Under the pieces are notes generated by a model, which was not told where the DNA came from, did no database searches, and was given only the letters and a program-made list of their open reading frames with translations. DNA of 64,000 bases from Pseudomonas marginalis (GTDB taxonomy: Bacteria; Pseudomonadota; Gammaproteobacteria; Pseudomonadales; Pseudomonadaceae): NCBI RefSeq assembly GCF_024169655.1, contig NZ_JALJWV010000001.1, positions 2,485,001-2,549,000 of the forward strand, read 5' to 3'. The position numbers and the translations under genes were made by a program. Below are positions 1 through 7,892 of the stretch, in pieces; position 1 is the first letter of the stretch, and each line of letters begins with the position of its first letter.

Positions 1-1
1 T

Positions 2-139
2 CAAGTCCTTTTGTTAATTCAGGACGTGCATGAACATCCTCTCGGAGCCCCCCAGTCGTCTTTCCCCAAGACAACCGCTGCTGCTGTTCCCGCTGAAGCA
101 CCCCGTATTCCAACTGCTAACCCTGTCCCGGTCCCCTGA
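2..139 (+). CDS. Possible C-terminal tail of a gene cut by the left edge
   Basis: The frame starting at base 2 is open for 45 codons and ends in TGA at 137-139. The tail is rich in alanine and proline (AAAVPAEAPRIPTANPVPVP at the end), a composition often seen at protein C-termini. GC at third positions is only about 44 percent, low for this genome, so it may be non-coding. No family can be recognised from this fragment. It would be co-directional with the TerC gene, whose start is 52 bases downstream. Confidence 0.25.
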   Translation, partial: QVLLLIQDVHEHPLGAPQSSFPKTTAAAVPAEAPRIPTANPVPVP

Positions 140-190
140 CCGCGCTTTGCCGTGCCCGGCATTCTGAACACCGATAAAGAGACTCTATAA

Positions 191-1534
191 ATGGAATGGT
201 TAGCGGACCCCACGGCCTGGCTCGGCCTGTTGACGTTGATTGTGTTGGAACTGGTGCTGGGTATCGACAACCTGGTGTTTATCGCGATCCTGGCGGACAA
301 GTTGCCGCCGGAGCAGCGCGACCGTGCGCGGTTGATCGGCTTGTCCCTGGCTTTGCTGATGCGCCTGGGCTTGCTGGCGAGTATTTCCTGGTTGGTGACC
401 CTCACCCAGCCGTTGTTCGAGGTGTTCGACAAGAGCTTCTCCGGGCGTGACCTGATCATGCTGTTTGGCGGTGTGTTCCTGCTGTTCAAGGCCACCATGG
501 AATTGCATGAACGCCTTGAAGGCCATGTGGCGCAACGCTCGGGCAATGTGGCCTATGCGATGTTCTGGCCGATCGTCGCGCAGATCGTGGTGCTCGACGC
601 GGTGTTCTCCCTCGACGCGGTGATTACCGCCGTGGGCATGGTCGATGAGCTGGCGGTGATGATGATCGCGGTGATCATTTCCATCGGCCTGATGATTGTC
701 GCGAGCAAGCCGCTGACCCGTTTCGTCAATGCGCACCCGACGGTGATCATGCTGTGTCTGGGCTTTTTGATGATGATCGGTTTCGCCCTGACCGCCGAAG
801 GCTTGGGCTTCCACATTCCGAAGGGCTACCTGTACGCGGCGATTGGTTTCTCGATCCTGATCGAGGTGTTCAACCAGATTGCCCGGGCTCGGCGCAAGAA
901 GGTCGCGCAAGGCGTATTGCCCATGCGTGAGCGCACCGCCCATGCGGTGATGCGCTTGCTCGGTGGTCGCAGCCTGGCAGAGGAAGAGGTGAGCGAAGAG
1001 GTGACCGACCTGTTGGGTGAGCCGGATGTGACTCAGGGCCCGCTATTTGACCGGCGTGAGCGGGTGATGATCAGCGGCGTGCTGCAACTGGCCGAGCGGC
1101 CGATCCGCACTTTGATGACGCCACGGGCCAAGGTCGACTTTATCGACTTGGCGGACGATCTCGACACTATCCGCCTAAAACTGATGCATTCGTCCTACTC
1201 GCGGCTGCCGTTGATCCGCAACGGCGCTGTCGATGAGCCATTAGGTTTTGTACAAAAAAAGGAGTTGCTCAAGGAATACCTGGCCGGCAACGAACTGAAC
1301 CTTGAGCACCTGGCGCGCCGGGCGATCAACCTGCTGCAGAGCTGCTCGATCCTCAACGCCCTGGAGCAGATGCGCCAGGCCTCGACCCACATCGCCTTCG
1401 TGATCAACGAGCGCGGTGATTTCATCGGCGTGTTGAGCATGACCGACATCCTTGAGTCCATCGCCGGTGAATTGCCGGATGCCACGGGGCATGCAGGTTT
1501 TCCGGGGGCCGTTGCCACCGGCGTAACCGCCTAG
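191..1534 (+). CDS. TerC-family integral membrane protein with CBS-pair domain
   Basis: Protein of 447 residues. Residues about 1-230 form a TerC-type membrane domain with around seven hydrophobic segments and the acidic family signatures ELVLGIDN near residue 20 and VFSLDAVI near residue 140. TerC relatives are linked to metal ion export or metallation of exported enzymes. Residues about 285-430 form a CBS pair ([10 protein letters not shown], then [17 protein letters not shown]). E. coli YoaE and YegH carry a further CorC/HlyC C-terminal domain of roughly 70 residues. Here the protein stops about 17 residues after the CBS pair, so that domain is absent. The ATG follows a weak GAGA site. The stop overlaps the convergent thioredoxin gene by 4 bases. 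Substrate unknown. Confidence 0.85.
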   Translation: MEWLADPTAWLGLLTLIVLELVLGIDNLVFIAILADKLPPEQRDRARLIGLSLALLMRLGLLASISWLVTLTQPLFEVFDKSFSGRDLIMLFGGVFLLFKATMELHERLEGHVAQRSGNVAYAMFWPIVAQIVVLDAVFSLDAVITAVGMVDELAVMMIAVIISIGLMIVASKPLTRFVNAHPTVIMLCLGFLMMIGFALTAEGLGFHIPKGYLYAAIGFSILIEVFNQIARARRKKVAQGVLPMRERTAHAVMRLLGGRSLAEEEVSEEVTDLLGEPDVTQGPLFDRRERVMISGVLQLAERPIRTLMTPRAKVDFIDLADDLDTIRLKLMHSSYSRLPLIRNGAVDEPLGFVQKKELLKEYLAGNELNLEHLARRAINLLQSCSILNALEQMRQASTHIAFVINERGDFIGVLSMTDILESIAGELPDATGHAGFPGAVATGVTA

Positions 1535-1851
1535 GCTCGGGTGTACTGCTCGAAGGCTTTTTCCAGCGCGTCTTCGCGAAGGCCGGGCAGGGCGTCGAGC
1601 AGTACCTGGTCGCGGTAGATCAGCAGCATCGGGATGCGGTCGACGCGCGGATGTTTGGGCGTGTTGATGCAGTCAAGGATCAAGACTTTGACCTGGCCCT
1701 TGTAACGCTCGCTGATTTGCAGGAACCGCGGCATCGCGTCACTGCACGCGGTGCAGGCATGTGACATGAACACGATAAACACAGGCTGTGGGGTATCCAG
1801 TTCCCGTTCAAACGCAGCCTTGTCCTCAACCACGGCGTTGACATAGTTCAT
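1531..1851 (-). CDS. Thioredoxin-like protein
   Basis: Protein of 106 residues with a single thioredoxin fold and no signal peptide, so cytoplasmic. The redox motif is CTAC, within [13 protein letters not shown] at about residues 31-43, in place of the classical CGPC. The cis-proline loop is visible as RIPMLLIY at about residues 72-79. It probably acts as a thiol-disulfide reductase or redox partner; the client is unknown. It converges on the TerC gene with a 4-base overlap of stop regions. The family is clear, the exact role is not. Confidence 0.75.
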   Translation of the reverse strand: MNYVNAVVEDKAAFERELDTPQPVFIVFMSHACTACSDAMPRFLQISERYKGQVKVLILDCINTPKHPRVDRIPMLLIYRDQVLLDALPGLREDALEKAFEQYTRA

Positions 1852-2210
1852 GAGGGCTTCTCCCGGTTGCTCATGTGCTTACGCTAGGTGGGGAGATCAC
1901 CTACGTCTACTGTCAATCTTCACAGGTCACTCCCGGTTCAAGGTGTGGGAGCGCGATAAAGGTGCACGGTAACGCCAGGGCGGTGCGCTCATGTGGACGT
2001 GTCACGGGGTGTGGGGCCTTGGGTAGCAAAGGGGTCGCCGCTACTCGCGTTACGCCGTATGCCGCATCAATATGTATGCCGCTGATTTAAAACGACTTTA
2101 TTCCCAGCGTATTTTTCCATTACCGCGTATGGCACACTTTCTGCTGTCTATTCCGTTGTTACATACCAAGTTCCGGTATAGCGGAATACACAACTCCTGG
2201 AGTGCTTGTC
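1852..2210. other. Intergenic region of 359 bases with divergent promoters
   Basis: No convincing gene. It lies between the divergent starts of the thioredoxin-like gene and the ABC binding-protein gene. A 71-codon frame on the plus strand (1875-2090) has no ribosome site and no family resemblance. Near 1945 there is a decayed REP-like GTGTGGGAGCGCGAT stretch. The right end carries a TTCCG-N6-CGGAA dyad at 2171-2186, described separately, and a TGGAG ribosome site at 2197-2201. Confidence 0.6.
2171..2186. promoter_or_regulatory. Candidate IclR-type operator upstream of the ABC transporter operon
   Basis: The sequence TTCCGGTATAGCGGAA is an inverted repeat of 5-base arms around 6 bases. A further TATTCCG at 2149-2155 is an inverted match to CGGAATA at 2182-2188. 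The dyad is 25-40 bases before the binding-protein ATG, a repressor-like position. An IclR-family gene lies in the same unit (5793-6557), and IclR proteins commonly bind short TTCCG-like dyads. Assignment to that regulator is inference. Confidence 0.45.
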
Positions 2211-3059
2211 ATGCATCACCGACCTTCCGTGTTCAAAGCGTGTGTTTTTCTCTTCGCCGCATCGGCTTCCCTCGCAAGCACTGTGCAGGCGGCGGGCAGC
2301 AAGCTCGATGATGTGCTCAAGCGTGGGCATCTGGTCGTGGGTACCGGCAGTACCAATGCGCCGTGGCACTTCCAGGGAGCGGATGGCAAGTTGCAGGGGT
2401 TCGATATCGACATCGGTCGCATTGTGGCCAAGGGCTTGTTCAACGACCCAAGCAAGGTCGAGTTTGTGGTGCAGTCGTCCGACGCACGGATTCCCAACCT
2501 GCTGACCGATAAGGTCGACATGAGTTGCCAGTTCATTACCGTCACCGCCAGCCGAGCGCAGCAGGTGGCGTTTACCCTGCCGTACTACCGCGAAGGCGTC
2601 GGCCTGCTGCTGCCGAACAACAGCAAATACAAGGAAATTGAAGACCTGCAAGCCGCTGGCGACGGCGTCACCGTGGCCGTGCTGCAAAACGTGTACGCCG
2701 AAGAACTGGTACACCAGGCGCTGCCCAAGGCCAAGGTCGACCAGTACGACAGCGTTGACCTGATGTACCAGGCGGTGAACTCCGGCCGCGCCGATGCCGC
2801 CGCCACCGACCAGTCTTCGGTCAAATACCTGATGGTGCAGAACCCTGGGCGCTACCGCAGCCCGGCTTACGCCTGGAGCCCGCAAACCTACGCGTGCGCG
2901 GTCAAGCGCGGCGACCAGGATTGGCTGAATTTCGTCAATACCGCGCTGCATGAAGCCATGACCGGTGTGGAATTTCCCACCTACAAGGCCTCGTTCAAGC
3001 AATGGTTCGGTGTCGACCTGCCGGAGCCTGCGATCGGTTTCCCCGTCGAGTTCAAGTGA
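2211..3059 (+). CDS. ABC transporter substrate-binding protein, family 3 (probable D-glucosaminate or amino acid binder)
   Basis: Protein of 282 residues, a periplasmic solute-binding protein of the polar amino acid (family 3) type. An N-terminal signal peptide runs from the Arg/Lys-containing start through FLFAASASLASTVQA. The mature start is followed by the family opening LDDVLKRGHLVVGTG and by GFDIDIGR. An in-frame GTG lies at 2202, but ATG 2211 has a TGGAG site at the right spacing and gives a normal signal peptide. It heads an operon with two permeases and an ATPase. Because the unit also encodes a D-amino acid type dehydratase and a KDG kinase, I infer that the ligand is D-glucosaminate or a related D-amino acid; the sequence alone shows only the family. 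Confidence 0.85.
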   Translation: MHHRPSVFKACVFLFAASASLASTVQAAGSKLDDVLKRGHLVVGTGSTNAPWHFQGADGKLQGFDIDIGRIVAKGLFNDPSKVEFVVQSSDARIPNLLTDKVDMSCQFITVTASRAQQVAFTLPYYREGVGLLLPNNSKYKEIEDLQAAGDGVTVAVLQNVYAEELVHQALPKAKVDQYDSVDLMYQAVNSGRADAAATDQSSVKYLMVQNPGRYRSPAYAWSPQTYACAVKRGDQDWLNFVNTALHEAMTGVEFPTYKASFKQWFGVDLPEPAIGFPVEFK

Positions 3060-3111
3060 TTCGTGAAAATCGGGGCGCCGCGAACGGCGTCCCCATCAGG
3101 TACTGTCGACC

Positions 3112-3774
3112 ATGAACTATCAGTTGAACTTTGCCGCCGTGTGGCGCGACTTCGACACCTTGCTGGCGGGGTTGTGGCTGGGCCTCGAACTGGCGCTGCT
3201 GTCGATCGCCATCGGTTGCGTGATCGGCCTGCTGATGGCGTTTGCCATGCTGTCCAGACACCGCGCGTTGCGCATGTTGGCCTCGGTGTATGTGACGGTG
3301 GTGCGCAATACGCCGATCCTGGTGCTGATCCTGTTGATCTACTTTGCGTTGCCGAGCCTGGGCATCCGCCTGGACAAGATCCCTTCGTTCATCATCACCC
3401 TGTCGCTGTACGCCGGCGCCTACCTGACCGAAGTGTTCCGCGCCGGGCTGTTGAATATTCCCAAGGGCTTGCGCGAAGCCGGGCTGGCCATCGGCCTTGG
3501 CGAGTGGCGCATCCGCGCTTATATCACCGTGCCGGTGATGCTGCGCAACGTACTGCCGGCGCTGTCGAACAACTTCATTTCGCTGTTCAAGGACACCTCG
3601 CTGGCGGCTGCGATCGCGGTGCCGGAGCTGACTTATTACGCCCGCAAGATCAACGTCGAAAGCTACCGGGTGATTGAAACCTGGCTGGTCACGACCGCGC
3701 TCTACGTGGCCGCCTGTTACCTGATCGCCATGCTGCTCCGTTACCTGGAACAGCGTCTGGCGATCCGTCGTTAG
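3112..3774 (+). CDS. ABC transporter permease, polar amino acid type (first)
   Basis: Inner membrane permease of 220 residues, HisM/GlnP type. It has about five hydrophobic segments and the ABC-coupling EAA loop at about residues 124-140 (LREAGLAIGLGEWRIRAYI). The family signature VVRNTPILVLILLIYFALP is at about residues 62-80. It lies 52 bases after the binding protein and 11 bases before the second permease. The two would form the translocation pore of one importer. Start ATG with a weak AGG site. Confidence 0.88.
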   Translation: MNYQLNFAAVWRDFDTLLAGLWLGLELALLSIAIGCVIGLLMAFAMLSRHRALRMLASVYVTVVRNTPILVLILLIYFALPSLGIRLDKIPSFIITLSLYAGAYLTEVFRAGLLNIPKGLREAGLAIGLGEWRIRAYITVPVMLRNVLPALSNNFISLFKDTSLAAAIAVPELTYYARKINVESYRVIETWLVTTALYVAACYLIAMLLRYLEQRLAIRR

Positions 3775-3785
3775 AAGAGGCTCGC

Positions 3786-4448
3786 ATGTACCAATCCCCC
3801 AGCTGGCTGCATGAGTTGTGGATCGCCCGGGACACCCTCTGGGCGGGGTTCCAGGCCAGCGTGTATGTCTCGGCGCTGGCGATTAGCTTCGGCACCCTGA
3901 TCGGCATCGTCGCCGGGTTGATCCTGACCTACGGCAGATTCTGGATGCGCGCGCCGTTTCGCCTGTATGTCGACCTGATCCGTGGCACGCCGGTGTTTGT
4001 GCTGGTGCTGGCGTGTTTCTACATGCTGCCGGCGCTCGGTTGGCAGATCAGCGCGTTCCAGGCCGGTGCGGTCGGGCTGACGCTGTTCTGCGGCTCCCAC
4101 GTCGCGGAGATCGTGCGCGGCGCGCTGCAAGCCATTCCCCGTGGGCAAATGGAAGCGGGCAAGGCGATTGGCCTGACGTTCTACCAGACCCTGGGCTACG
4201 TGCTGCTACCCCAGGCGCTGCGGCAGATCCTGCCGACCTGGGTCAATTCCTCCACGGAAATCGTCAAGGCCTCGACCCTGCTCTCGGTGATCGGCGTCGC
4301 CGAGTTGCTGCTCAGCACCCAGCAAGTGATTGCGCGCACCTTCATGACCCTGGAGTTCTACCTGTTCGCCGGTTTTTTGTTTTTTGTCATCAACTACGCC
4401 ATCGAGTTATTCGGGCGCTACATTGAAAAGCGGGTGGCCTTGCCATGA
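3786..4448 (+). CDS. ABC transporter permease, polar amino acid type (second)
   Basis: Inner membrane permease of 220 residues, paralogous to the gene just upstream. It has [19 protein letters not shown] at about residues 59-77 and an EAA loop at about 121-137 ([18 protein letters not shown]). A good GAAGAGG site precedes the ATG. Its stop overlaps the ATPase start in an ATGA arrangement, indicating translational coupling. It pairs with the first permease for import of the solute captured by the periplasmic binder. Confidence 0.88.
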   Translation: MYQSPSWLHELWIARDTLWAGFQASVYVSALAISFGTLIGIVAGLILTYGRFWMRAPFRLYVDLIRGTPVFVLVLACFYMLPALGWQISAFQAGAVGLTLFCGSHVAEIVRGALQAIPRGQMEAGKAIGLTFYQTLGYVLLPQALRQILPTWVNSSTEIVKASTLLSVIGVAELLLSTQQVIARTFMTLEFYLFAGFLFFVINYAIELFGRYIEKRVALP

Positions 4449-5227
4449 ACCAACCTCAAACGACCCAACCGCTGCTGGACATTCGCGGCCTGCGTAAACA
4501 ATACGGCCCGGTGGAGGTGCTCAAGGGCGTCGACCTGGCCATGCAGCGCGGCAACGTGGTGACGTTGATCGGCTCCAGCGGCTCGGGCAAGACCACGCTG
4601 CTGCGCTGCGTCAATCTGCTGGAAAAATTCCAGGGCGGGCAGATCACCCTGGACGGCGAGTCCATTGGCTACAGCGACATCGCCGGCAAGCGCGTGCGCC
4701 ACCCGGAGCGGGTGATCGCCCAGCACCGCGCCATGACCGGCATGGCCTTCCAGCAGTTCAATCTGTTCCCGCACCTGACGGCGCTGCAGAACGTCACCTT
4801 GGGCTTGTTGAAAGTTAAGAAAATGCCTAAGGACGAAGCCGTGGCTTTGGCGGAAAAATGGTTGGACCGTGTAGGACTCCTGGAGCGCCGCAATCACTTC
4901 CCCGGCCAGTTGTCCGGCGGCCAGCAACAGCGCGTGGCCATCGCCCGTGCGATTGCGATGAACCCGAGCCTGATGCTGTTCGACGAAGTCACCTCGGCCC
5001 TCGACCCCGAACTGGTGGGCGAAGTGCTCAGCGTGATCAAGGGCCTGGCGGAAGAGGGCATGACCATGTTGTTGGTGACGCATGAGATGCGCTTTGCCTA
5101 CGAAGTCTCGGACAAAATCGTCTTCATGAACCAGGGCCGTATTGAAGAACAGGGCTCGGCGAAGGACATCTTCGAACGCCCGCAGTCGCCGCGCCTGGCG
5201 GAATTCCTGAAGAACATTCGTTTTTAA
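4445..5227 (+). CDS. ABC transporter ATP-binding protein, GlnQ/HisP type
   Basis: ATPase of 260 residues that energises the importer encoded just upstream. Walker A is GSSGSGKTT at about residues 43-51, the signature is LSGGQQQR at about 158-165, Walker B is [14 protein letters not shown] at about 178-191, and the switch His is in VTHEMRFA. A short insert at about residues 80-95 ([13 protein letters not shown]) is of the kind seen in some histidine/arginine transporter ATPases. It is coupled to the permease by a 4-base overlap. ridA follows 23 bases later. Confidence 0.9.
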   Translation: MNQPQTTQPLLDIRGLRKQYGPVEVLKGVDLAMQRGNVVTLIGSSGSGKTTLLRCVNLLEKFQGGQITLDGESIGYSDIAGKRVRHPERVIAQHRAMTGMAFQQFNLFPHLTALQNVTLGLLKVKKMPKDEAVALAEKWLDRVGLLERRNHFPGQLSGGQQQRVAIARAIAMNPSLMLFDEVTSALDPELVGEVLSVIKGLAEEGMTMLLVTHEMRFAYEVSDKIVFMNQGRIEEQGSAKDIFERPQSPRLAEFLKNIRF

Positions 5228-5250
5228 CTGTCAGTCAAGGAGCACTATTT

Positions 5251-5640
5251 ATGAGCATTACGCGTTACGGCACCGGCAGCACCGCCGGTGGTGGCCAGCC
5301 CCGTCCTTTCGCCCGCGCGGTGGAAGCGGACGGCTGGCTCTACGTCTCGGGCCAGGTGCCGGCGGTGGACGGTGAAATCATCAACGGCGGCATCGTCGAG
5401 CAAACCCGCCAGACCATGCGCAACGTGGTGGCGATTCTCGAAGAGGCCGGCTATGAGTTGAAAGACGTAGTGCGCGTCGGCGTATGGTTGGAAGACCCGC
5501 GGGATTTCTGGAGTTTCAACAAAGTCTTCGGCGAATACTTCAGCCCCGAACACGCCCCGGCACGCGCCTGCGTGCAGGCCAACATGATGGTGGATTGCAA
5601 GGTCGAGATCGATTGCGTGGCCTACAAGAAAAAGGGCTAA
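5251..5640 (+). CDS. RidA family protein (enamine/imine deaminase)
   Basis: Protein of 129 residues, YjgF/YER057c/UK114 fold. Family members hydrolyse reactive enamine/imine intermediates released by PLP-dependent dehydratases, giving the 2-oxo acid and ammonia. The conserved core is visible: YVSGQVP near residue 30, then a C-terminal PARACVQANMMVDCKVEID segment containing the arginine that binds the carboxylate. A strong AAGGAG site precedes the ATG. Its place between an importer and a PLP dehydratase (6567-7775) fits removal of the iminium product of that enzyme; that pairing is inference. Confidence 0.85.
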   Translation: MSITRYGTGSTAGGGQPRPFARAVEADGWLYVSGQVPAVDGEIINGGIVEQTRQTMRNVVAILEEAGYELKDVVRVGVWLEDPRDFWSFNKVFGEYFSPEHAPARACVQANMMVDCKVEIDCVAYKKKG

Positions 5641-5673
5641 ATGCCCCACTCTCAAAACCCCATCAAATCCAAT

Positions 5674-5760
5674 GTGGGAGGGGGCTTGCCCCCGATAGCG
5701 GTGTATCAGCAACAGATGTGTCTAATGGCACACCGCCATCGGGGGCAAGCCCCCTCCCAC
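5674..5760. repeat. REPIN (paired REP sequences), GGGGGCTTGCCCCCG type
   Basis: Two inverted REP arms, 5674-5700 and 5734-5760, each carry the core GGGGGCTTGCCCCCG or its complement, flanked by GTGGGA and GATAGCG/CGCCATC. The loop between them is about 33 bases. It sits between ridA and the IclR gene, where it could fold into a long hairpin in the transcript and separate expression of the two parts of the unit. Confidence 0.9.
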
Positions 5761-5792
5761 AAGGGATCACCTTTCAGCGGACCGAAACTCCC

Positions 5793-6557
5793 ATGACCGA
5801 AGACACCATCAAACGCCGCGCCAAAGGCCTGGACCGTGCATTCGACATCCTCGACTTCCTCAAGGAAATCGGCCAGCCCCTGCGCCCGAATGATATTGCC
5901 AGCGGCATCGGCAGCCCCAAGTCCACGGTCTACGAGTTGGTCGCCTCCTTGCTGGAACGCCGCATCCTGGAAACCGTGGGCAAGGACGGGCACGTCTACC
6001 TCGGCCGCCAGCTGTACTTCCTCGGTCAAGCGCACCTGCGCCATTTTGACCTGACCCGCGAGGCCGACCATGCCTTGCAGGCGATCGTCAGCCAGACCCA
6101 CGAAACCGCGCAGATGTGCCTGCTCAACGGGCGCAAATACACGGTGGCGCTGATGCGTGAAGGCGAGCGGCATTTCCGGATTTCCTCGGACATCGGTGAA
6201 AACGCACCGATCCCGTGGACCGCGTCCGGGCGCCTGTTACTGGGGCACTTGAGCGACCAGCAGATCATCGACCTGATCGACCCTGACGACTTCATCCTGC
6301 CGGACGGCCAGCGCTTGCCGCTGGAGACTTTCCTCGCGCAGATCCGTCAGGCCAGCGTCGAGGGCTTCTTTTCCTTCGACAGCGTGGCCGACACCTTTAC
6401 CCATTGCTTTGCCGCCCCGGTCCGGGACGCGCAGGGCGTGAGCATTGCGACCCTGTGCATCGTCGCCCCCCGCGCCGATGCCAGTAAAAACTACAATGAC
6501 TACCGCCGGGTGTTGATCGAAAGCGCCAACAACCTGGCCCGTCGCATCAACGAATAG
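5793..6557 (+). CDS. IclR family transcriptional regulator
   Basis: Protein of 254 residues. Residues about 10-70 form a winged helix-turn-helix (AFDILDFLKEIGQPLRPNDI, then GSPKSTVYELVASLLERRIL). Residues about 80-250 form the IclR effector-binding domain, with ETAQMCLLNGRKY and the PWTASGRLLLG segment typical of the ligand pocket. A longer upstream in-frame extension runs through ridA and the repeat and is discarded; ATG 5793 gives a normal IclR N-terminus. It is co-directional with the catabolic genes, so it probably responds to the substrate or to 2-keto-3-deoxygluconate. A candidate operator lies at 2171-2186. Confidence 0.87.
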   Translation: MTEDTIKRRAKGLDRAFDILDFLKEIGQPLRPNDIASGIGSPKSTVYELVASLLERRILETVGKDGHVYLGRQLYFLGQAHLRHFDLTREADHALQAIVSQTHETAQMCLLNGRKYTVALMREGERHFRISSDIGENAPIPWTASGRLLLGHLSDQQIIDLIDPDDFILPDGQRLPLETFLAQIRQASVEGFFSFDSVADTFTHCFAAPVRDAQGVSIATLCIVAPRADASKNYNDYRRVLIESANNLARRINE

Positions 6558-6566
6558 GAGCTTTCC

Positions 6567-7775
6567 ATGTCTGCCATCAACGCCGTTGCAAAAGGCGCCG
6601 CCGCTGTCGGCGCCCATCTGGTCCGTGACGTCAGCCTGCCGGCCCTGGTGCTGCACCGCGACGCCCTCGAACACAACATTCGCTGGATGCAGGCCTTTGT
6701 CAGCAACAGCGGCGCCGAGCTTGCGCCCCATGGCAAGACCAGCATGATGCCGGCCCTGTTCCAGCGCCAGATCGCCGCCGGTGCCTGGGGCATCACCCTG
6801 GCCAGTGCGGTACAGACCCGCGCCGCCTATGCCGGCGGCGTGCGCCGGGTGTTGATGGCCAACCAACTGGTGGGTGCGCCGAACATGGCGTTGATCGCCG
6901 AGTTGCTGGCCGACGCGGACTTTGACTTCCACTGCCTGGTCGACCACCCGGACAACGTCGCCGACCTGGGCCTGTTCTTCGCCGCCCGTGGCCTGCACCT
7001 GAACGTGATGATCGAGTACGGCGTGGTCGGTGGCCGTTGTGGTTGCCGCAGCGAGCAGGCAGTGCGCGACCTGGCCAAGGCGATCAAGGCCCAGCCGGCG
7101 TTGGTGCTGACCGGTATCGAAGGCTACGAAGGCGTGATCCACGGCGAGCATGCGATCAGCGGCATCCGCGAATTCGCCGCGAGCCTGGTGCGCCTGGCCG
7201 TGGACCTGCAGAACAATGGCTCGTTCGACCTGGCCAAGCCGATCATCACCGCGTCGGGATCGGCCTGGTATGACTTGATCGCCGAGTCCTTCGAAACGCA
7301 AAACGCCGCCGGTCGTTTCCTCAGCGTGCTACGTCCCGGCAGCTATGTAGCCCATGACCACGGCATCTACAAAGACGCGCAATGCTGCGTGCTCGACCGG
7401 CGTAGCGACCTCAATGAAGGCCTGCGCCCGGCGCTGGAAGTCTGGGCCCATGTGCAATCGTTGCCTGAGCCTGGCTTCGCGGTGATCGCCCTGGGCAAGC
7501 GCGATGTGGCCTACGACGCCGGTCTGCCGGTACCGCTCAAGCGCTACAAAGCCGGGATTGTGCCGACGCAAGGCGATGACGTGAGCGCGTGCAAGGTCAC
7601 GGCGGTGATGGACCAACATGCGTTCATGAGCGTGGCACCGGGGGTTGAACTGCGCATCGGTGACATCATTTCCTTCGGCACTTCCCACCCGTGCCTGACC
7701 TTCGACAAGTGGCAGGTCGGTTGCCTGGTGGATGAGCAACTGCAGGTGATCAAGTCCCTGCATACCTGTTTCTAG
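6567..7775 (+). CDS. DSD1-type PLP/metal D-amino acid dehydratase (probable D-glucosaminate ammonia-lyase)
   Basis: Protein of 402 residues with an alanine racemase-like N-terminal barrel and a D-serine dehydratase-like C-terminal domain. The PLP lysine is K57 in LAPHGKTSM. The C-terminal metal-binding H-x-C pair is seen in FGTSHPCLTFD at about residues 371-381. This family includes D-threonine aldolase and eukaryotic D-serine dehydratase, which act on D-configured 2-amino-3-hydroxy acids. D-glucosaminate has that configuration, and P. fluorescens is known to have a D-glucosaminate dehydratase that also shows aldolase activity and needs Mn2+. With RidA, an importer and a KDG kinase as neighbours, I infer D-glucosaminate to 2-keto-3-deoxygluconate. 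A D-serine/D-threonine deaminase is the alternative. Good TAGGAG site. Confidence 0.8.
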   Translation: MSAINAVAKGAAAVGAHLVRDVSLPALVLHRDALEHNIRWMQAFVSNSGAELAPHGKTSMMPALFQRQIAAGAWGITLASAVQTRAAYAGGVRRVLMANQLVGAPNMALIAELLADADFDFHCLVDHPDNVADLGLFFAARGLHLNVMIEYGVVGGRCGCRSEQAVRDLAKAIKAQPALVLTGIEGYEGVIHGEHAISGIREFAASLVRLAVDLQNNGSFDLAKPIITASGSAWYDLIAESFETQNAAGRFLSVLRPGSYVAHDHGIYKDAQCCVLDRRSDLNEGLRPALEVWAHVQSLPEPGFAVIALGKRDVAYDAGLPVPLKRYKAGIVPTQGDDVSACKVTAVMDQHAFMSVAPGVELRIGDIISFGTSHPCLTFDKWQVGCLVDEQLQVIKSLHTCF

Positions 7776-7838
7776 ACCGCGTCGCCTCTATCGTGAGCAA
7801 ACCCGCTGCGCCCTTTGGATGTGCGAACACATTCAAAG

Positions 7839-7865
7839 GTGGGAGCGGGCTCGCCCGCGAAGGGG
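7839..7865. repeat. Single REP element
   Basis: A solitary REP-like hairpin, GGGAGCGGGCTCGCCCGCGA, with the GTGGGA flank but no inverted partner before the kinase start at 7893. It is a variant core (GCGGGCTCGCCCGC), different from the GGGGGCTTGCCCCCG copies elsewhere in the window. Confidence 0.7.
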
Positions 7866-7892
7866 CCATCAGCCGCACCGGAGACAACAGGC

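Noticed and set aside
1875-2090. 71-codon plus-strand frame in the first intergenic region
   Set aside because: No ribosome site, no recognisable motif and atypical composition.
5674-5760. Repeat units as a possible CRISPR array
   Set aside because: The repeats come in inverted pairs scattered across the window, with no direct repeats, regular spacers or cas genes; they are REPINs.
5484-5792. Upstream extension of the IclR gene
   Set aside because: It would translate part of ridA in another frame and the REPIN; the ATG at 5793 gives a normal IclR N-terminus.
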